Positions 7,020 to 15,711 of a DNA stretch of 64,000 nucleotides are shown one piece after another; the stretch's first letter is position 1; each line of letters starts with the position of its first letter. Location of the stretch: positions 806,001-870,000 of the forward strand of contig NZ_AOPO01000001.1 of NCBI RefSeq assembly GCF_000336575.1, in the 5' to 3' direction. Origin of the DNA: Vreelandella titanicae BH1 (GTDB lineage: Bacteria; Pseudomonadota; Gammaproteobacteria; Pseudomonadales; Halomonadaceae). A model generated the notes under the pieces. That model had not been told where the DNA came from. It saw nothing but the letters and a program-made list of their open reading frames with translations, and made no database searches. A program made the position numbers and the translations under genes.

Positions 7020-8711
7020 ATGAAACAACAACCTGACAATGCCAGTACCGCCGCTTTTTCACTAGCCGACCGCTTCTCTGTCGTTATTGTCGGAGGTGGC
7101 CCCAGCGGGTTGACCCTGGCCAACCTGCTGGGAACCTATGGGATTCGCACCCTGGTGCTTGAACGCAATCTCTCGACGGTGACCGAGCCGAGGGCGGTAT
7201 CCATCGATGACGAGTCGATGCGAACCATGCAGGCCATTGGGCTTGAGAAGAGTGTCCTTGCATGCTGCGCCCAGGACTATGGCTCGGTCTATCTTGACCT
7301 AAAGCGCGTGCCCTTCGCCAATATTGAACCGAGAGGGCGTGAGTATGGCTATTCGCGGCGTAATGCTTTTCACCAGCCAGAGTTGGAGGCAATCCTACGT
7401 AACGGGCTCAAGCGCTTTGCCCATGTTGAGGCGCGCTTCGGCCATCGTGTTGTCGAATTTGTGCAGGACGCCGATTGTGTGCGTTTAAGGGTCGAGACCG
7501 ATAAGGGGCGCTACGAGGTTGTTGCCGAATACATGGCGGCAGCCGATGGTGGACGCAGCTTTGTGCGCAGCGAATTGAATATCAAACTGAAAGGTCTTAC
7601 CTACGAACAGAAGTGGTTGATCATCGATCTCAAAGGGACGCAGGACAATTTCCGCCAGACTCGCGTCTACTGTGATCCAGCGCGTCCCGGCATCAATCTG
7701 CCTGGTCCCGGTGGCAGCCGCCGTTTCGAATTTATGCTGCTGCCCGACGAAGATGAACAAAAAGCAGTAGAAGAAGAGTACGTTCGCCAACTGATGGCTG
7801 AGCATGGCCCGGACCGCGACGCAGAGATCGTCCGCAAACAGGTATACGCCTTCCATGCCCGAGAAGCTGAGAGCTGGCGTCAGCAGCGCATTTTCCTGCT
7901 CGGCGACGCCGCCCACTTAACCCCTCCATTCGCTGGTCAGGGCATGAACAGCGGCCTGCGCGACTCGGTGAACCTAGCCTGGAAGCTGGCTTGGGTGCTC
8001 AAGCGCAAGTTGCCTGAAACGCTGCTAGACAGCTACGAAGAAGAGCGCAAACCGCATGCCTGGCAACTGATTGAAATGGCCGCCATGCTCGGCAAGTTCA
8101 TGATGCCAAAGAGCCGTATACACGCAACATTGTTGCAGACAGGCCTGCGCTGGTTGAGCGTCTACCGCCCGGCTCGTGACTACGTTACCCAGATGCGTTA
8201 CAAGCCGACGCCGCGTTTCGTCACTGGTTTCTTTATCAGCGACGCTGTCTCTGCCCGCAAGACACGCACTGGACGAATGATTGCCCAGCCGATGCTTGAG
8301 AATCCAAACCGCGAGATGGCGCTGTTGGATCGCTACATCGACGGCCACTTCGCACTTATCACTTACCACCCTGATGCGAAGATGGCGTTCGACGCTATCC
8401 AGCCCTGGCTCAAGTATCTACCGGATGACCTAAAGAAAGTGTGTGTTACCCCGCGGAACTACAACCCTGTTCCCGTCGAGGGTATCGAGGTATTGCGAGA
8501 TGCCCACAGCCAAGCCAACGACTGGATATTCAGGGCGCATGCTGGCGAGCACGTCTTTTATCTAGTGAGACCGGACCGCTACACCATGGCGGTTCTTAAC
8601 AAGGACAATTTGCCCACGGATGCCATTCAACTTGGTGAGATGCTGCGCCCTCCCGAGTTCAGTGCTTTAGGTCATTCTCATCAGCCTTTGAGTACCACCG
8701 CTACCCTGTAA
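7020..8711 (+). CDS. FAD-dependent aromatic-ring hydroxylase, MhpA-like
   Basis: A class A flavoprotein monooxygenase that would ortho-hydroxylate a phenolic acid using NAD(P)H and O2. I start at ATG 7020 (AAGG 10 bases upstream), giving 563 aa. The frame extends 12 codons further, without a ribosome site. Visible features are the N-terminal dinucleotide fold VIVGGGPSGLTLANLLG (about residues 21-37) with ERN closing the motif, DGGRSFVR near 180, and the second FAD motif GDAAHLTPPFAGQGMNSG near 300. The overall pattern is closest to 3-(3-hydroxyphenyl)propionate hydroxylases, including a C-terminal thioredoxin-like extension. Neighbours suggest it makes a catechol-type substrate for ring cleavage. 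The actual substrate cannot be read from sequence. Confidence 0.8.
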   Translation: MKQQPDNASTAAFSLADRFSVVIVGGGPSGLTLANLLGTYGIRTLVLERNLSTVTEPRAVSIDDESMRTMQAIGLEKSVLACCAQDYGSVYLDLKRVPFANIEPRGREYGYSRRNAFHQPELEAILRNGLKRFAHVEARFGHRVVEFVQDADCVRLRVETDKGRYEVVAEYMAAADGGRSFVRSELNIKLKGLTYEQKWLIIDLKGTQDNFRQTRVYCDPARPGINLPGPGGSRRFEFMLLPDEDEQKAVEEEYVRQLMAEHGPDRDAEIVRKQVYAFHAREAESWRQQRIFLLGDAAHLTPPFAGQGMNSGLRDSVNLAWKLAWVLKRKLPETLLDSYEEERKPHAWQLIEMAAMLGKFMMPKSRIHATLLQTGLRWLSVYRPARDYVTQMRYKPTPRFVTGFFISDAVSARKTRTGRMIAQPMLENPNREMALLDRYIDGHFALITYHPDAKMAFDAIQPWLKYLPDDLKKVCVTPRNYNPVPVEGIEVLRDAHSQANDWIFRAHAGEHVFYLVRPDRYTMAVLNKDNLPTDAIQLGEMLRPPEFSALGHSHQPLSTTATL

Positions 8712-8742
8712 AACCCAAATCTTCCCGTCGATAGCAGGGTGT

Positions 8743-8763
8743 ATCCCCATGGTTAAGGGGGAT
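8743..8763 (+). other. Intercistronic stem-loop between hydroxylase and dctP
   Basis: ATCCCC (8743-8748) and GGGGAT (8758-8763) form a 6-bp stem with a 9-base loop, 32 bp after the hydroxylase stop. There is no T-run, so it more likely marks an mRNA end or pause site than a strong terminator. Confidence 0.4.
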
Positions 8764-8816
8764 CGGCTGGAAGGTGGATTCTTGAAGATAACTACTACAA
8801 CAATACGGAGTACGAC

Positions 8817-9803
8817 ATGAAATTATCGAGCTTCAATCCCCTGTTAGTTGGCCTTGCCTGTGCTGCAGGCAGCCTTATGGTCTCCGCCACTGCGCAGGCC
8901 GAGACGCTTCGGCTCAGCACTCCAGTGCCGCCCAGCCACATCTTTAGCAAGGTTTCCGGACGTCTCGCGGAAAATCTCGGCGAACGCTCCGACGGGCGTT
9001 ACGCTATCGAGGTATCCCCCTATGGCAGGCTGGGTAACGATAACGAACTGATCCAGCTCCTTCAGCATGGCGCGGTGCAGCTCGGCGTGGTTCCCGCCGC
9101 ATCGCTCTCCAGCCGCGAGCCCTCCTTTAATGGCTGGTTTCTACCTGGCGAATTCGAGAACTACGACGAGGCCGGAGCAGCAACACAGTTGCCAGCTGCC
9201 CGCAGTATGCTCGAAAAGCTGGAGCCCCAGGGCATGATCGGTCTTGGTTACATCATCGCCGGCATGCGGCACGTGCTGTCGACCGATTCGGTCGAGTCCA
9301 TAGATGACTTCACCAACCAGAAGATTCGTGTCTTCCCCAACCCTGTCTTCAATGATTGGTGGCTGGCCAACGGAGCGGCGCCCACTGCGCTACCGACCTC
9401 CGAAGTCGCACCAGCACTGACCACCAATCTGCTGAATGCTGTGGACGTTGACCTTGACTTCGTCACTGCGCTGAAACTCTACCAGCAGGCTCCACATCTG
9501 GCGCTCACCAATCATATGGCCTTCCCTGGCGTAGTGCTGGTCTCCAAAGCTTGGTGGGATAGGCAGAGCGAAGCCGATCAGAAGATGATCCGCGAGGTCT
9601 TCCAAGAAGCCGAGCAGTGGGGCATCGAGGAGCAAGCACGTGTCGAGAAGGAGAATCTCGCCACGCTCAAGGACGCTGGCGTAGAAGTGGTCGAGATCAA
9701 TACCGCTGGCTACGCAGAAACGGCTGCTGCAGTGCGCCAGACCTATATCGATAGCGACCCGTTAATCGCCGAGTTCTATCACCAGGTCGTGGCCAATCAA
9801 TGA
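8817..9803 (+). CDS. TRAP transporter substrate-binding protein DctP (first system)
   Basis: A 328-residue periplasmic binding protein with a signal peptide ending around ATAQAE (residue 29). TRAP-family hallmarks are IRVFPNPVFNDWW (the region around the carboxylate-binding arginine, about 162) and the LTNHMAFPGVVLVSKAWW segment. It starts the P-Q-M operon of the unknown-substrate module. It should capture an organic (probably aromatic) acid in the periplasm and deliver it to the QM permease. The sequence is a paralogue of the DctP at 17912 (both have GMRHxL and SHxxFPxVxxxSxA-like stretches), which argues for related substrates. Confidence 0.9.
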   Translation: MKLSSFNPLLVGLACAAGSLMVSATAQAETLRLSTPVPPSHIFSKVSGRLAENLGERSDGRYAIEVSPYGRLGNDNELIQLLQHGAVQLGVVPAASLSSREPSFNGWFLPGEFENYDEAGAATQLPAARSMLEKLEPQGMIGLGYIIAGMRHVLSTDSVESIDDFTNQKIRVFPNPVFNDWWLANGAAPTALPTSEVAPALTTNLLNAVDVDLDFVTALKLYQQAPHLALTNHMAFPGVVLVSKAWWDRQSEADQKMIREVFQEAEQWGIEEQARVEKENLATLKDAGVEVVEINTAGYAETAAAVRQTYIDSDPLIAEFYHQVVANQ

Positions 9804-9808
9804 AATGT

Positions 9809-9840
9809 GGCAATGGCGTGGCTCAGGTCACGCCCATGCC
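9809..9840 (+). other. Stem-loop between dctP and dctQ
   Basis: GGCGTG (9815-9820) pairs with CACGCC (9829-9834). Flanking bases extend the stem imperfectly to about 9809-9840. It sits in the gap between the binding-protein gene and the small permease gene and has no T-run, so it may limit read-through or stabilise the dctP message. Confidence 0.5.
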
Positions 9841-9854
9841 GCATAGGGGGCATT

Positions 9855-10370
9855 ATGCTTAACATATTGAAGTGGTGCGATAGCGCGCTGGCTCGACTGG
9901 AAACATGGGTGCTTATTATCCTGACGGGACTGCTGGCCGGGCTGCTGATCACCCAAGTGGTGTTGCGTTATATCTTCGGCACCCCACTTTTTTGGGCCGA
10001 GGAGGTGGCGTTGCAGATACTGGTGGCCATCAGCTTCATTGGTGTCAGCCATCTACTTTATACCCGCTCCCTGGTGCGGATCGACATCCTTCCCAGCCTA
10101 CTGCCTCAACGAGCGGCCCAGTGCCTTGAGGCCTTTTTTTGCCTGCTCGGCCTATGTGTCTTGGCGATTTTCACCGCACTGACGTGGCAATGGATTGCCT
10201 CACCGCATACGCAAATCGAGTTGTCGCCAACGACGCAACTACCGCGTTGGTACTACTTCAGCGTGATGCTCGTGGCGCTGATGGTCATGAGTTACCACCA
10301 GTTCGTCAGCCTTCTACTCTCCATCCAGCGACTGGTTAGCCACCAAGCCTCCGAGAGGGTGTGCACATGA
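9855..10370 (+). CDS. TRAP transporter small permease DctQ (first system)
   Basis: A membrane protein of about 171 aa with four predicted transmembrane helices (WVLIILTGLLAGLLITQVVL and others), typical of DctQ. The pattern FGTPLFWAEEVALQILV after helix 1 is the family signature region. I prefer ATG 9855 (AGGGGG 5 bases upstream) over the GTG-type extension to 9807. The stop overlaps the dctM start (ATGA), so the two are translationally coupled. Confidence 0.85.
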   Translation: MLNILKWCDSALARLETWVLIILTGLLAGLLITQVVLRYIFGTPLFWAEEVALQILVAISFIGVSHLLYTRSLVRIDILPSLLPQRAAQCLEAFFCLLGLCVLAIFTALTWQWIASPHTQIELSPTTQLPRWYYFSVMLVALMVMSYHQFVSLLLSIQRLVSHQASERVCT

Positions 10371-11647
10371 TCACCTTATCCGTCTTCTTTATTACGCTGT
10401 TTCTCGGTTTGCCTATTCTGCTGACGTTGATGCTGGGCACCCTGGTGTTCCTGCATCAAAGCGACCTGCTGTTGCTCTCTAGCAGCTTGCCCCTGCAGTT
10501 TTACGGTGCCCTAGAGAAGAATGGCCTGCTCGCCATCCCACTGTTTATGCTGGTGGGCGAGTTGATGAACCGAGGCGGGCTGACCGATCGCCTTGTCGAA
10601 CTAGCCAACCTGCTGCTTGGGCGCATGCGAGGCGGCCTGGCTTACGTCAACTTGCTGACTAACGCCGTGGCGGCCTCTATTCTGGGCTCTGCCATTGCCC
10701 AAATCGCGGTGATGAGCAAGGTCATGATCCCCGCCATGGAGAAGCAAGGTTATAAACGCGACTTCGCAGCGGCGGTGACCGTGTCCGGTGGTTTGTTGGG
10801 GCCGATCATTCCTCCCTCAATGATCATGATTATCTACGGCGTCATCGCGCTGCAGCCGATTTCCGCGCTGTTTTTGGCGGGGGTGCTACCCGGACTGCTG
10901 ATCTTTCTCGGTTTTGTCGTCGTGGTGATGATGCTCGGCTTTATCCATGACTTCCCCAAGCTGGAGCGGACTGCACGGCGCAAGGTGAGCCTGATAGGGC
11001 TGCTTAAGCAACTTTCTCCGCTAATGATTCCGGTGTTTATCATTTTCGGCATCTCGGCAGGGGTGATGACACCCACTGAGGCGGGTGCCGTGGGCGCTCT
11101 GCTGGCACTAATCATCGGTAAGTGGATTTATCGCTCCATCCTTTGGAGCGACCTACCGGAAATATTCAAACAGGTCGCCCTTAACACCGCGTTAATCACA
11201 GGCCTTATTGCGGCGGCGACTATGTTCGGCTGGGCGCTCTCCTTTGTGGGCGTACCGGACCGCATCGTTGCGATGATTAATGCATGGACCCAATCGCCCT
11301 GGGTGTTCCTGCTGCTTATCAACCTGCTGGTCGTGGTGCTAGGGATGTTCCTGGAGAGCATGAGCATTCTGATTGTGTTAGTGCCCATCGTCCTGCCAAC
11401 CGTGCTGGCATTGGGCATTGATCCAATCCATTTCGGCGTGGTGATAAGTTTGGCGACTCTTATTGGCCTCGTGACACCACCGGTGGGGCCGGGCCTGTTT
11501 GTCGTTACCTCGACCACTCAAGTATCCATGTTCGGGCTGTTCAGAGCCATGATCCCATTTTTGATTGCCATGTTCGTGTGCATGGCAATCATCAACCTGG
11601 TGCCCGCCTTGTCGCTGTGGCTTCCGCAGCAATTAGGGCTTAGCTAA
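10367..11647 (+). CDS. TRAP transporter large permease DctM (first system)
   Basis: A polytopic inner-membrane protein of 426 aa that carries the Na+/substrate translocation path of the TRAP system. Landmarks are AIPLFMLVGELMNRGG (about 50-65), SGGLLGPIIPPSMIMIIYG in the middle and LVTPPVGPGLFV near the C-terminus, all characteristic of DctM. The ATG at 10367 overlaps the dctQ stop; a GTG two codons earlier is possible. The last gene of the P-Q-M operon. Confidence 0.9.
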   Translation: MITLSVFFITLFLGLPILLTLMLGTLVFLHQSDLLLLSSSLPLQFYGALEKNGLLAIPLFMLVGELMNRGGLTDRLVELANLLLGRMRGGLAYVNLLTNAVAASILGSAIAQIAVMSKVMIPAMEKQGYKRDFAAAVTVSGGLLGPIIPPSMIMIIYGVIALQPISALFLAGVLPGLLIFLGFVVVVMMLGFIHDFPKLERTARRKVSLIGLLKQLSPLMIPVFIIFGISAGVMTPTEAGAVGALLALIIGKWIYRSILWSDLPEIFKQVALNTALITGLIAAATMFGWALSFVGVPDRIVAMINAWTQSPWVFLLLINLLVVVLGMFLESMSILIVLVPIVLPTVLALGIDPIHFGVVISLATLIGLVTPPVGPGLFVVTSTTQVSMFGLFRAMIPFLIAMFVCMAIINLVPALSLWLPQQLGLS

Positions 11648-11766
11648 TTAGCATAATGCACCAGACATGTCAGAGACGGCTTAACAATCAGCCATCTTGG
11701 TTAAACCAGAGCACCCTTGAATTAACAAGGCTACATTTCGGCAACTCACTAATTCTGGAGTAAATA

Positions 11767-12693
11767 ATGAATAACAACCGACTGCTCATTGATACGAACC
11801 CTTCACAGCAAAAGCTGAGTGGGACGCGCGTCTCTCATATCGGTTTCCGTGTACCTGATATTGAGGCAACCACAGTTTTCTACCAGCGAGTATTAGGTAT
11901 GGCAGTGCATGAAAATTCCTTGGAGGGCGTGGTACGTCTAGGCTGGGGAAGTGGGCACCACGTCATCGAACTAATATCGGGAAAGTACGCGCTAACCCAC
12001 TTCGGATTTGAAACACAGGATAGCGAATCGATCAACGCACTGCAAAGCCGGCTAGAAGATGCCAATGTGGTCGTAAGGGCACTGGATGCTGCCTATATGG
12101 ATGCAGCTGTTGGCGATCCGCAGGGCATTGAGTTTGAAGATCCCGACGGCAACCGAGTGCACTTTCATACGGCAATGGATCACCTAGGGGAACACCAAGC
12201 GGACATAGGGCGTCGGCCGATTCGCTTTCAACATACGACGGTTGGTAGTGACGACGTCAAACGGATGGTGGAGTTCTACGCCAATATTGTTGGTTTTTCT
12301 CTTTCCGACCAGCTTAGTAATGGCAATTTTGCGTGGCTGAGAAGTGATCGTGACCACCACACCTTAGCGGTTGTTGACATTGGAATGCGGGGTCAGTTGG
12401 ACCATTACTCATTCGATCTCAGCGAGTGGGAGGATTTCAAGCAGTGGTGCGACCGACTAACCGATCTTAACGTAGAGGTTACCTGGGGGCCTGGCCGCCA
12501 CGGTCCTGGCAACAACCTGTTCGTGTTCTTCGATGACCCAGCAGGAACTCATATCGAACTGTCGGCGGAAATGGAGAAATTCCACGACGATTTGGTGACG
12601 TATGTTCCTCGTCTTTGGGAGCCGACACCGCGCAGCGTCAACCTGTGGGGAGGCCAACTATCCAAATTCCGCAAAATGGCTAAAGAAGCGTGA
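11767..12693 (+). CDS. Two-domain VOC protein, extradiol-type ring-cleavage dioxygenase
   Basis: A 308-residue protein of two tandem vicinal-oxygen-chelate domains (about residues 20-140 and 150-280), the architecture of type I extradiol dioxygenases such as catechol 2,3-dioxygenase. The C-terminal domain keeps the metal ligands expected for Fe(II): His in FQHTTVGSDD, His in LDHYSFDL and Glu in THIELSAE. GPGNNLFVFFDDPAG is the typical C-terminal strand-loop. AT-rich 118 bp upstream and a TCTGGAG ribosome site point to its own transcript. With the MhpA-like hydroxylase and the FAH hydrolase it completes a plausible hydroxylation, meta-cleavage, hydrolysis route. The substrate is unknown. Confidence 0.75.
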   Translation: MNNNRLLIDTNPSQQKLSGTRVSHIGFRVPDIEATTVFYQRVLGMAVHENSLEGVVRLGWGSGHHVIELISGKYALTHFGFETQDSESINALQSRLEDANVVVRALDAAYMDAAVGDPQGIEFEDPDGNRVHFHTAMDHLGEHQADIGRRPIRFQHTTVGSDDVKRMVEFYANIVGFSLSDQLSNGNFAWLRSDRDHHTLAVVDIGMRGQLDHYSFDLSEWEDFKQWCDRLTDLNVEVTWGPGRHGPGNNLFVFFDDPAGTHIELSAEMEKFHDDLVTYVPRLWEPTPRSVNLWGGQLSKFRKMAKEA

Positions 12694-12835
12694 AATGACA
12701 TAAGGCCTTGTTCCATAGACCCTCTTCCATCTGTGGAAACAGATTGTCGGCGACCTCGGCTCCACGGGGTTGTCGACCCTTAGTCTAGATAGGCCAGTTT
12801 AGGTTTTTCAGTCATGAAGAAGGAGATCGTTTTAC

Positions 12836-13462
12836 ATGATTGTGCTGGAAAATCAAATTTTTCCGTATAGTAGATCGCCATTTAATACATCGTTCAGTGA
12901 CGGAAAATACATGAAGAATCTCTCCGACCGGGCCGCCCGCTTAGTCACAGGTAACCCTTGGACACAACAGGTACACCTCGGCCCATTGATTGATGAGACA
13001 CAAGCTAAGCACTTCGAGGAGAGCGTGAACCGCTCAGTAGCAATGGGTGCCAAGGTAGTCGCTGGCGGTAAACGCGATGGCAACTTCTTTGAAGCCACGG
13101 TTCTTAGCGGCGTGACGCCAGAAATGCCTGCCTTTGGCGAGGAGATTTTCGGCCCTGTAGCCCCCATTACACTTTTTGATACCGATGAGGATGCTATCGC
13201 ATTAGTCAATGTTTCCTCCTATGGGCTAGCCGCCGCTATTCACTCCACATCTACAGAGCGAGCCCTGCGCATTGCTGATCGCATCAAAGTAGGCATGGTG
13301 CATATTAATGATCAGACGGTAAACAATGAGTTTCAGGTACCCTTCGGTGGCATGGGCCGCTCAGGTACCAGCGGTCGCTTCGGTGGCCCCGCAAACCTAG
13401 ATGAGTTCACCACCACCCAATGGATCAGTGTGATGGAGCAAGGTATCCAGTATCCCTTCTAG
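12836..13462 (+). pseudogene. Truncated aldehyde dehydrogenase, C-terminal half only
   Basis: From about 12906 this frame matches the C-terminal 185 residues of the dehydrogenase at 1711-3168. The NAD-binding domain and catalytic cysteine are missing; the first 24 codons are unrelated. Identity with the full copy is patchy. About 13060-13152 and 13333-13485 are nearly identical at DNA level, continuing some 20 bases past the stop. The stretch between differs at many synonymous sites. It cannot be an active dehydrogenase. The alternative, a short translated fragment with another role, seems unlikely. Confidence 0.85.
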
Positions 13463-13497
13463 CGCTCAATGAATTAAGCATTTGCGATTGACAAAAA

Positions 13498-13526
13498 GCC
13501 CTGTGCTGCGAAAGCAGGCACGGGGC
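13498..13526 (-). terminator. Rho-independent terminator of the IclR gene (13546-14325)
   Basis: GCCCTGTGCTGC and GCAGGCACGGGGC form a long hairpin with a GAAA loop. On the minus strand it is followed by CTTTTTG, a T-run, so it ends transcription of the convergent iclR gene. It could also act weakly on the plus strand. Confidence 0.7.
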
Positions 13527-13545
13527 AAAATAGATGGCGTCTTCA

Positions 13546-14325
13546 TCACTGCTGCAATTGAGCCAAGTGCTGCATTTTACGGGTCATTTCTTGACCTGCT
13601 GCTGCTACAACGGGCATCAAAAAAGAGGTTACTTCCTCTGTTGCGACGGTTATCGGTAAGACGAGGCTAACACTTCCAAGAACTCGCTTGTCGTCATAAA
13701 TAGGGGCTGAAATCCCAGAGGCACTTGTTCCAAGCTCACCTGCCGTGATAATAGCAGGCTGGCTTCTAAGCTCTCGAAGGCTTCGCTTGACCTCTGTCCA
13801 ATTGGCGCCAAGGCCAAACTGGTTGAATTTATCAGGAGCGTGGTTGAAGTAGGCTCTAGCTTGGCGTAAGGGTAAGTTGGCCAGAATCACTTTTGATGCA
13901 GCGCCTTGATATAAAGGTCGCGGCTGGCCACGCTCATAGCTAATCTCATGGTGCTGATAAGTCTCGAATTCCTCATGCACACACATTACTTGGCCGCGGA
14001 AGTAGCGGCAAAGAATGGCGATACTGGCAGAAGGTGCCGTGCTGAGCATTTCTCGCATAATACTTCTCGCCGCATGAATCATTGGATCGCCAATCCTTAG
14101 TTTACGGTCCAGCTCAATTATCGCCGGGCCAAGTACATACCTCCCTGTCGTATAGGCTGAAATATAACCGGCCGAGGCAAGCGTTCTAAAGTAACGGTAG
14201 GTCTGGCTGGCCGAAATCCCCAAGTGTACAGACGCCTCATCGACCGACCACTCCCCTTTTTCTTCATCAGCGAACAGGGAAAGTAATCGCAGCAGCCGTT
14301 CCTGAGAATTCTCTTTCAAAGCCAC
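13546..14325 (-). CDS. IclR-family transcriptional regulator of the gentisate module
   Basis: A 259-residue IclR protein: N-terminal winged helix (LLRLLSLFADEEKG, GISASQTYRYFRTLASAGY) and C-terminal effector domain (SYERGQPRPLYQGAASKVIL). The listed start is GTG at 14325; a TTG two codons later is better spaced from GAGG, so the exact start is open. It is divergent from the gentisate dioxygenase gene, with 336 bp between them. It probably controls that operon in response to 3-hydroxybenzoate or gentisate. It resembles the regulator at 5954-6784. Confidence 0.85.
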   Translation of the reverse strand: MALKENSQERLLRLLSLFADEEKGEWSVDEASVHLGISASQTYRYFRTLASAGYISAYTTGRYVLGPAIIELDRKLRIGDPMIHAARSIMREMLSTAPSASIAILCRYFRGQVMCVHEEFETYQHHEISYERGQPRPLYQGAASKVILANLPLRQARAYFNHAPDKFNQFGLGANWTEVKRSLRELRSQPAIITAGELGTSASGISAPIYDDKRVLGSVSLVLPITVATEEVTSFLMPVVAAAGQEMTRKMQHLAQLQQ

Positions 14326-14661
14326 CTCAACATTTCCAGTCTGTTAATAGCGCCCTTAAACCACTGCGCGCATCTTTTGCAAAGCTCACTAGGGGCTTAC
14401 AGCAATAACTGACTGTCACACATGACCATCAGTTGCCTCAATACGCTGTGATTGCTTAAAAAAATTTTTGAGCGCCCAGCACCATAGCCTGTATCAAAGC
14501 CTCCAGAAGATAATACTTTTGTCGCAAATACATATTTTTGCCTTGACCCCAACCGCATAAAAAGCAAAATTATCACAATACGAAAAAAATTGTTTTATTT
14601 ACGGCAGAGACAATAATTGCTGATCCTTACAAACACATCAGCTGAATCTTAAGGAGGAGCT
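14326..14661. promoter_or_regulatory. Divergent promoter region between iclR and gentisate dioxygenase operon
   Basis: 336 bp with no gene. The half nearest the dioxygenase is strongly AT-rich. One dyad is visible: AACTGA (14407-14412) with TCAGTT (14429-14434). AAGGAGGAG at 14651-14659 is a strong ribosome site for the dioxygenase. I could not assign -35/-10 boxes with confidence. Confidence 0.45.
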
Positions 14662-15681
14662 ATGACCGATACAGCATTTAAAGAATTAATCTCCAAAGAC
14701 AACATGGCGCCACTATGGGAGGTGCTGCGAGGTTTGACACCACGTGAGCCTAAACAGGTACTGGAGCCCGTTATCTGGCGTGATAAAACGATTCGCAAGA
14801 ACATGGAGATGGCTTGTGAAGCCATTTCAGCTGAGGATGCCGAGCGTCGCGTCCTGGTGCTGGAAAACCCAAAGCTACGCGGTAAATCCTTGGTAACCAC
14901 CTCACTATACGCAGGCATTCAGATGATTCTGCCTGGCGAGGTCGCGCCAAGTCATCGGCATACGGCTTCGGCCTTGCGCCTGATTCTCAGCGGCGAAGGT
15001 GGCTTCACTAATGTGGACGGTGAAAAAGTAATGATGCGCCCTGGTGATTTCGTGATCACACCATCCGGGGTGTTCCACGACCATGGCGCCGAGGGCAGCG
15101 ACCCGGTGATGTGGCTGGATGGCCTTGATGTACCTGTCGTACAGATGCTTAACGCGGGCTTCTCTGCTGACGATCCGAACAATCGCCAGGAAGTTCGTCG
15201 ACCGGCGGGCGACTCTGAAGCGCGTTATGCATCCGGGTTAACCCCAGTTGGGTATCAGGGCAGTGGCACGACGAGCCCCTTGTTCCACTACCCCTATAAG
15301 CGCACTCGGGCGGCGTTGACTCAGCTCGCTGAGAGTGGTGATTGTGATCCTGCCATTGGGCTCAAGCTGACCTTTACCAATCCCACCAATGGTGAATCAC
15401 CGATCCTTACCATGGGCGCTTACATACAGCTTCTGCCACCTGGGTTTCAGGGCGTGGAGCATAGGGAAACAGATGGTGCGGTCTATTGCGTAGTGGAGGG
15501 TAGTGTCCGCGTTCACGTCGGAGATCAGGAGTGGACAGCAAATCAGCACGATGTGTTTGTGGTTCCTGGCTGGGCCTGGCGTCGCTTCAAAGCCTCCGAT
15601 GAATGTGTTTTGTTCAGTTTTTCAGATCGCCCCCTTCAGGAACATTTGGGCTTTTGGAAGGGCGAGAGTAAAAAAGCCTGA
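14662..15681 (+). CDS. Gentisate 1,2-dioxygenase
   Basis: Cleaves gentisate between C1 and C2 to maleylpyruvate using Fe(II) and O2. The 339-residue bicupin has the expected N-terminal lead (PLWEVLRGLTPREP). The first cupin metal motif is PSHRHTASALRLILSG (about 95-110) with FHDHG at about 140. The second cupin ends GWAWRRFKA. Length and both cupins match the family. It is the first gene of an operon with an FAH-family hydrolase and a 3-hydroxybenzoate 6-hydroxylase, which fixes the pathway. The start follows a very strong AAGGAGGAG site. Confidence 0.9.
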   Translation: MTDTAFKELISKDNMAPLWEVLRGLTPREPKQVLEPVIWRDKTIRKNMEMACEAISAEDAERRVLVLENPKLRGKSLVTTSLYAGIQMILPGEVAPSHRHTASALRLILSGEGGFTNVDGEKVMMRPGDFVITPSGVFHDHGAEGSDPVMWLDGLDVPVVQMLNAGFSADDPNNRQEVRRPAGDSEARYASGLTPVGYQGSGTTSPLFHYPYKRTRAALTQLAESGDCDPAIGLKLTFTNPTNGESPILTMGAYIQLLPPGFQGVEHRETDGAVYCVVEGSVRVHVGDQEWTANQHDVFVVPGWAWRRFKASDECVLFSFSDRPLQEHLGFWKGESKKA

Positions 15682-15711
15682 CAACTCCCTGATACAAAGG
15701 ATAACCATTGC

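Noticed and set aside
12836..13462. Complete small aldehyde dehydrogenase gene
   Set aside because: It lacks the cofactor domain and catalytic cysteine and is a partial copy of the gene at 1711-3168.
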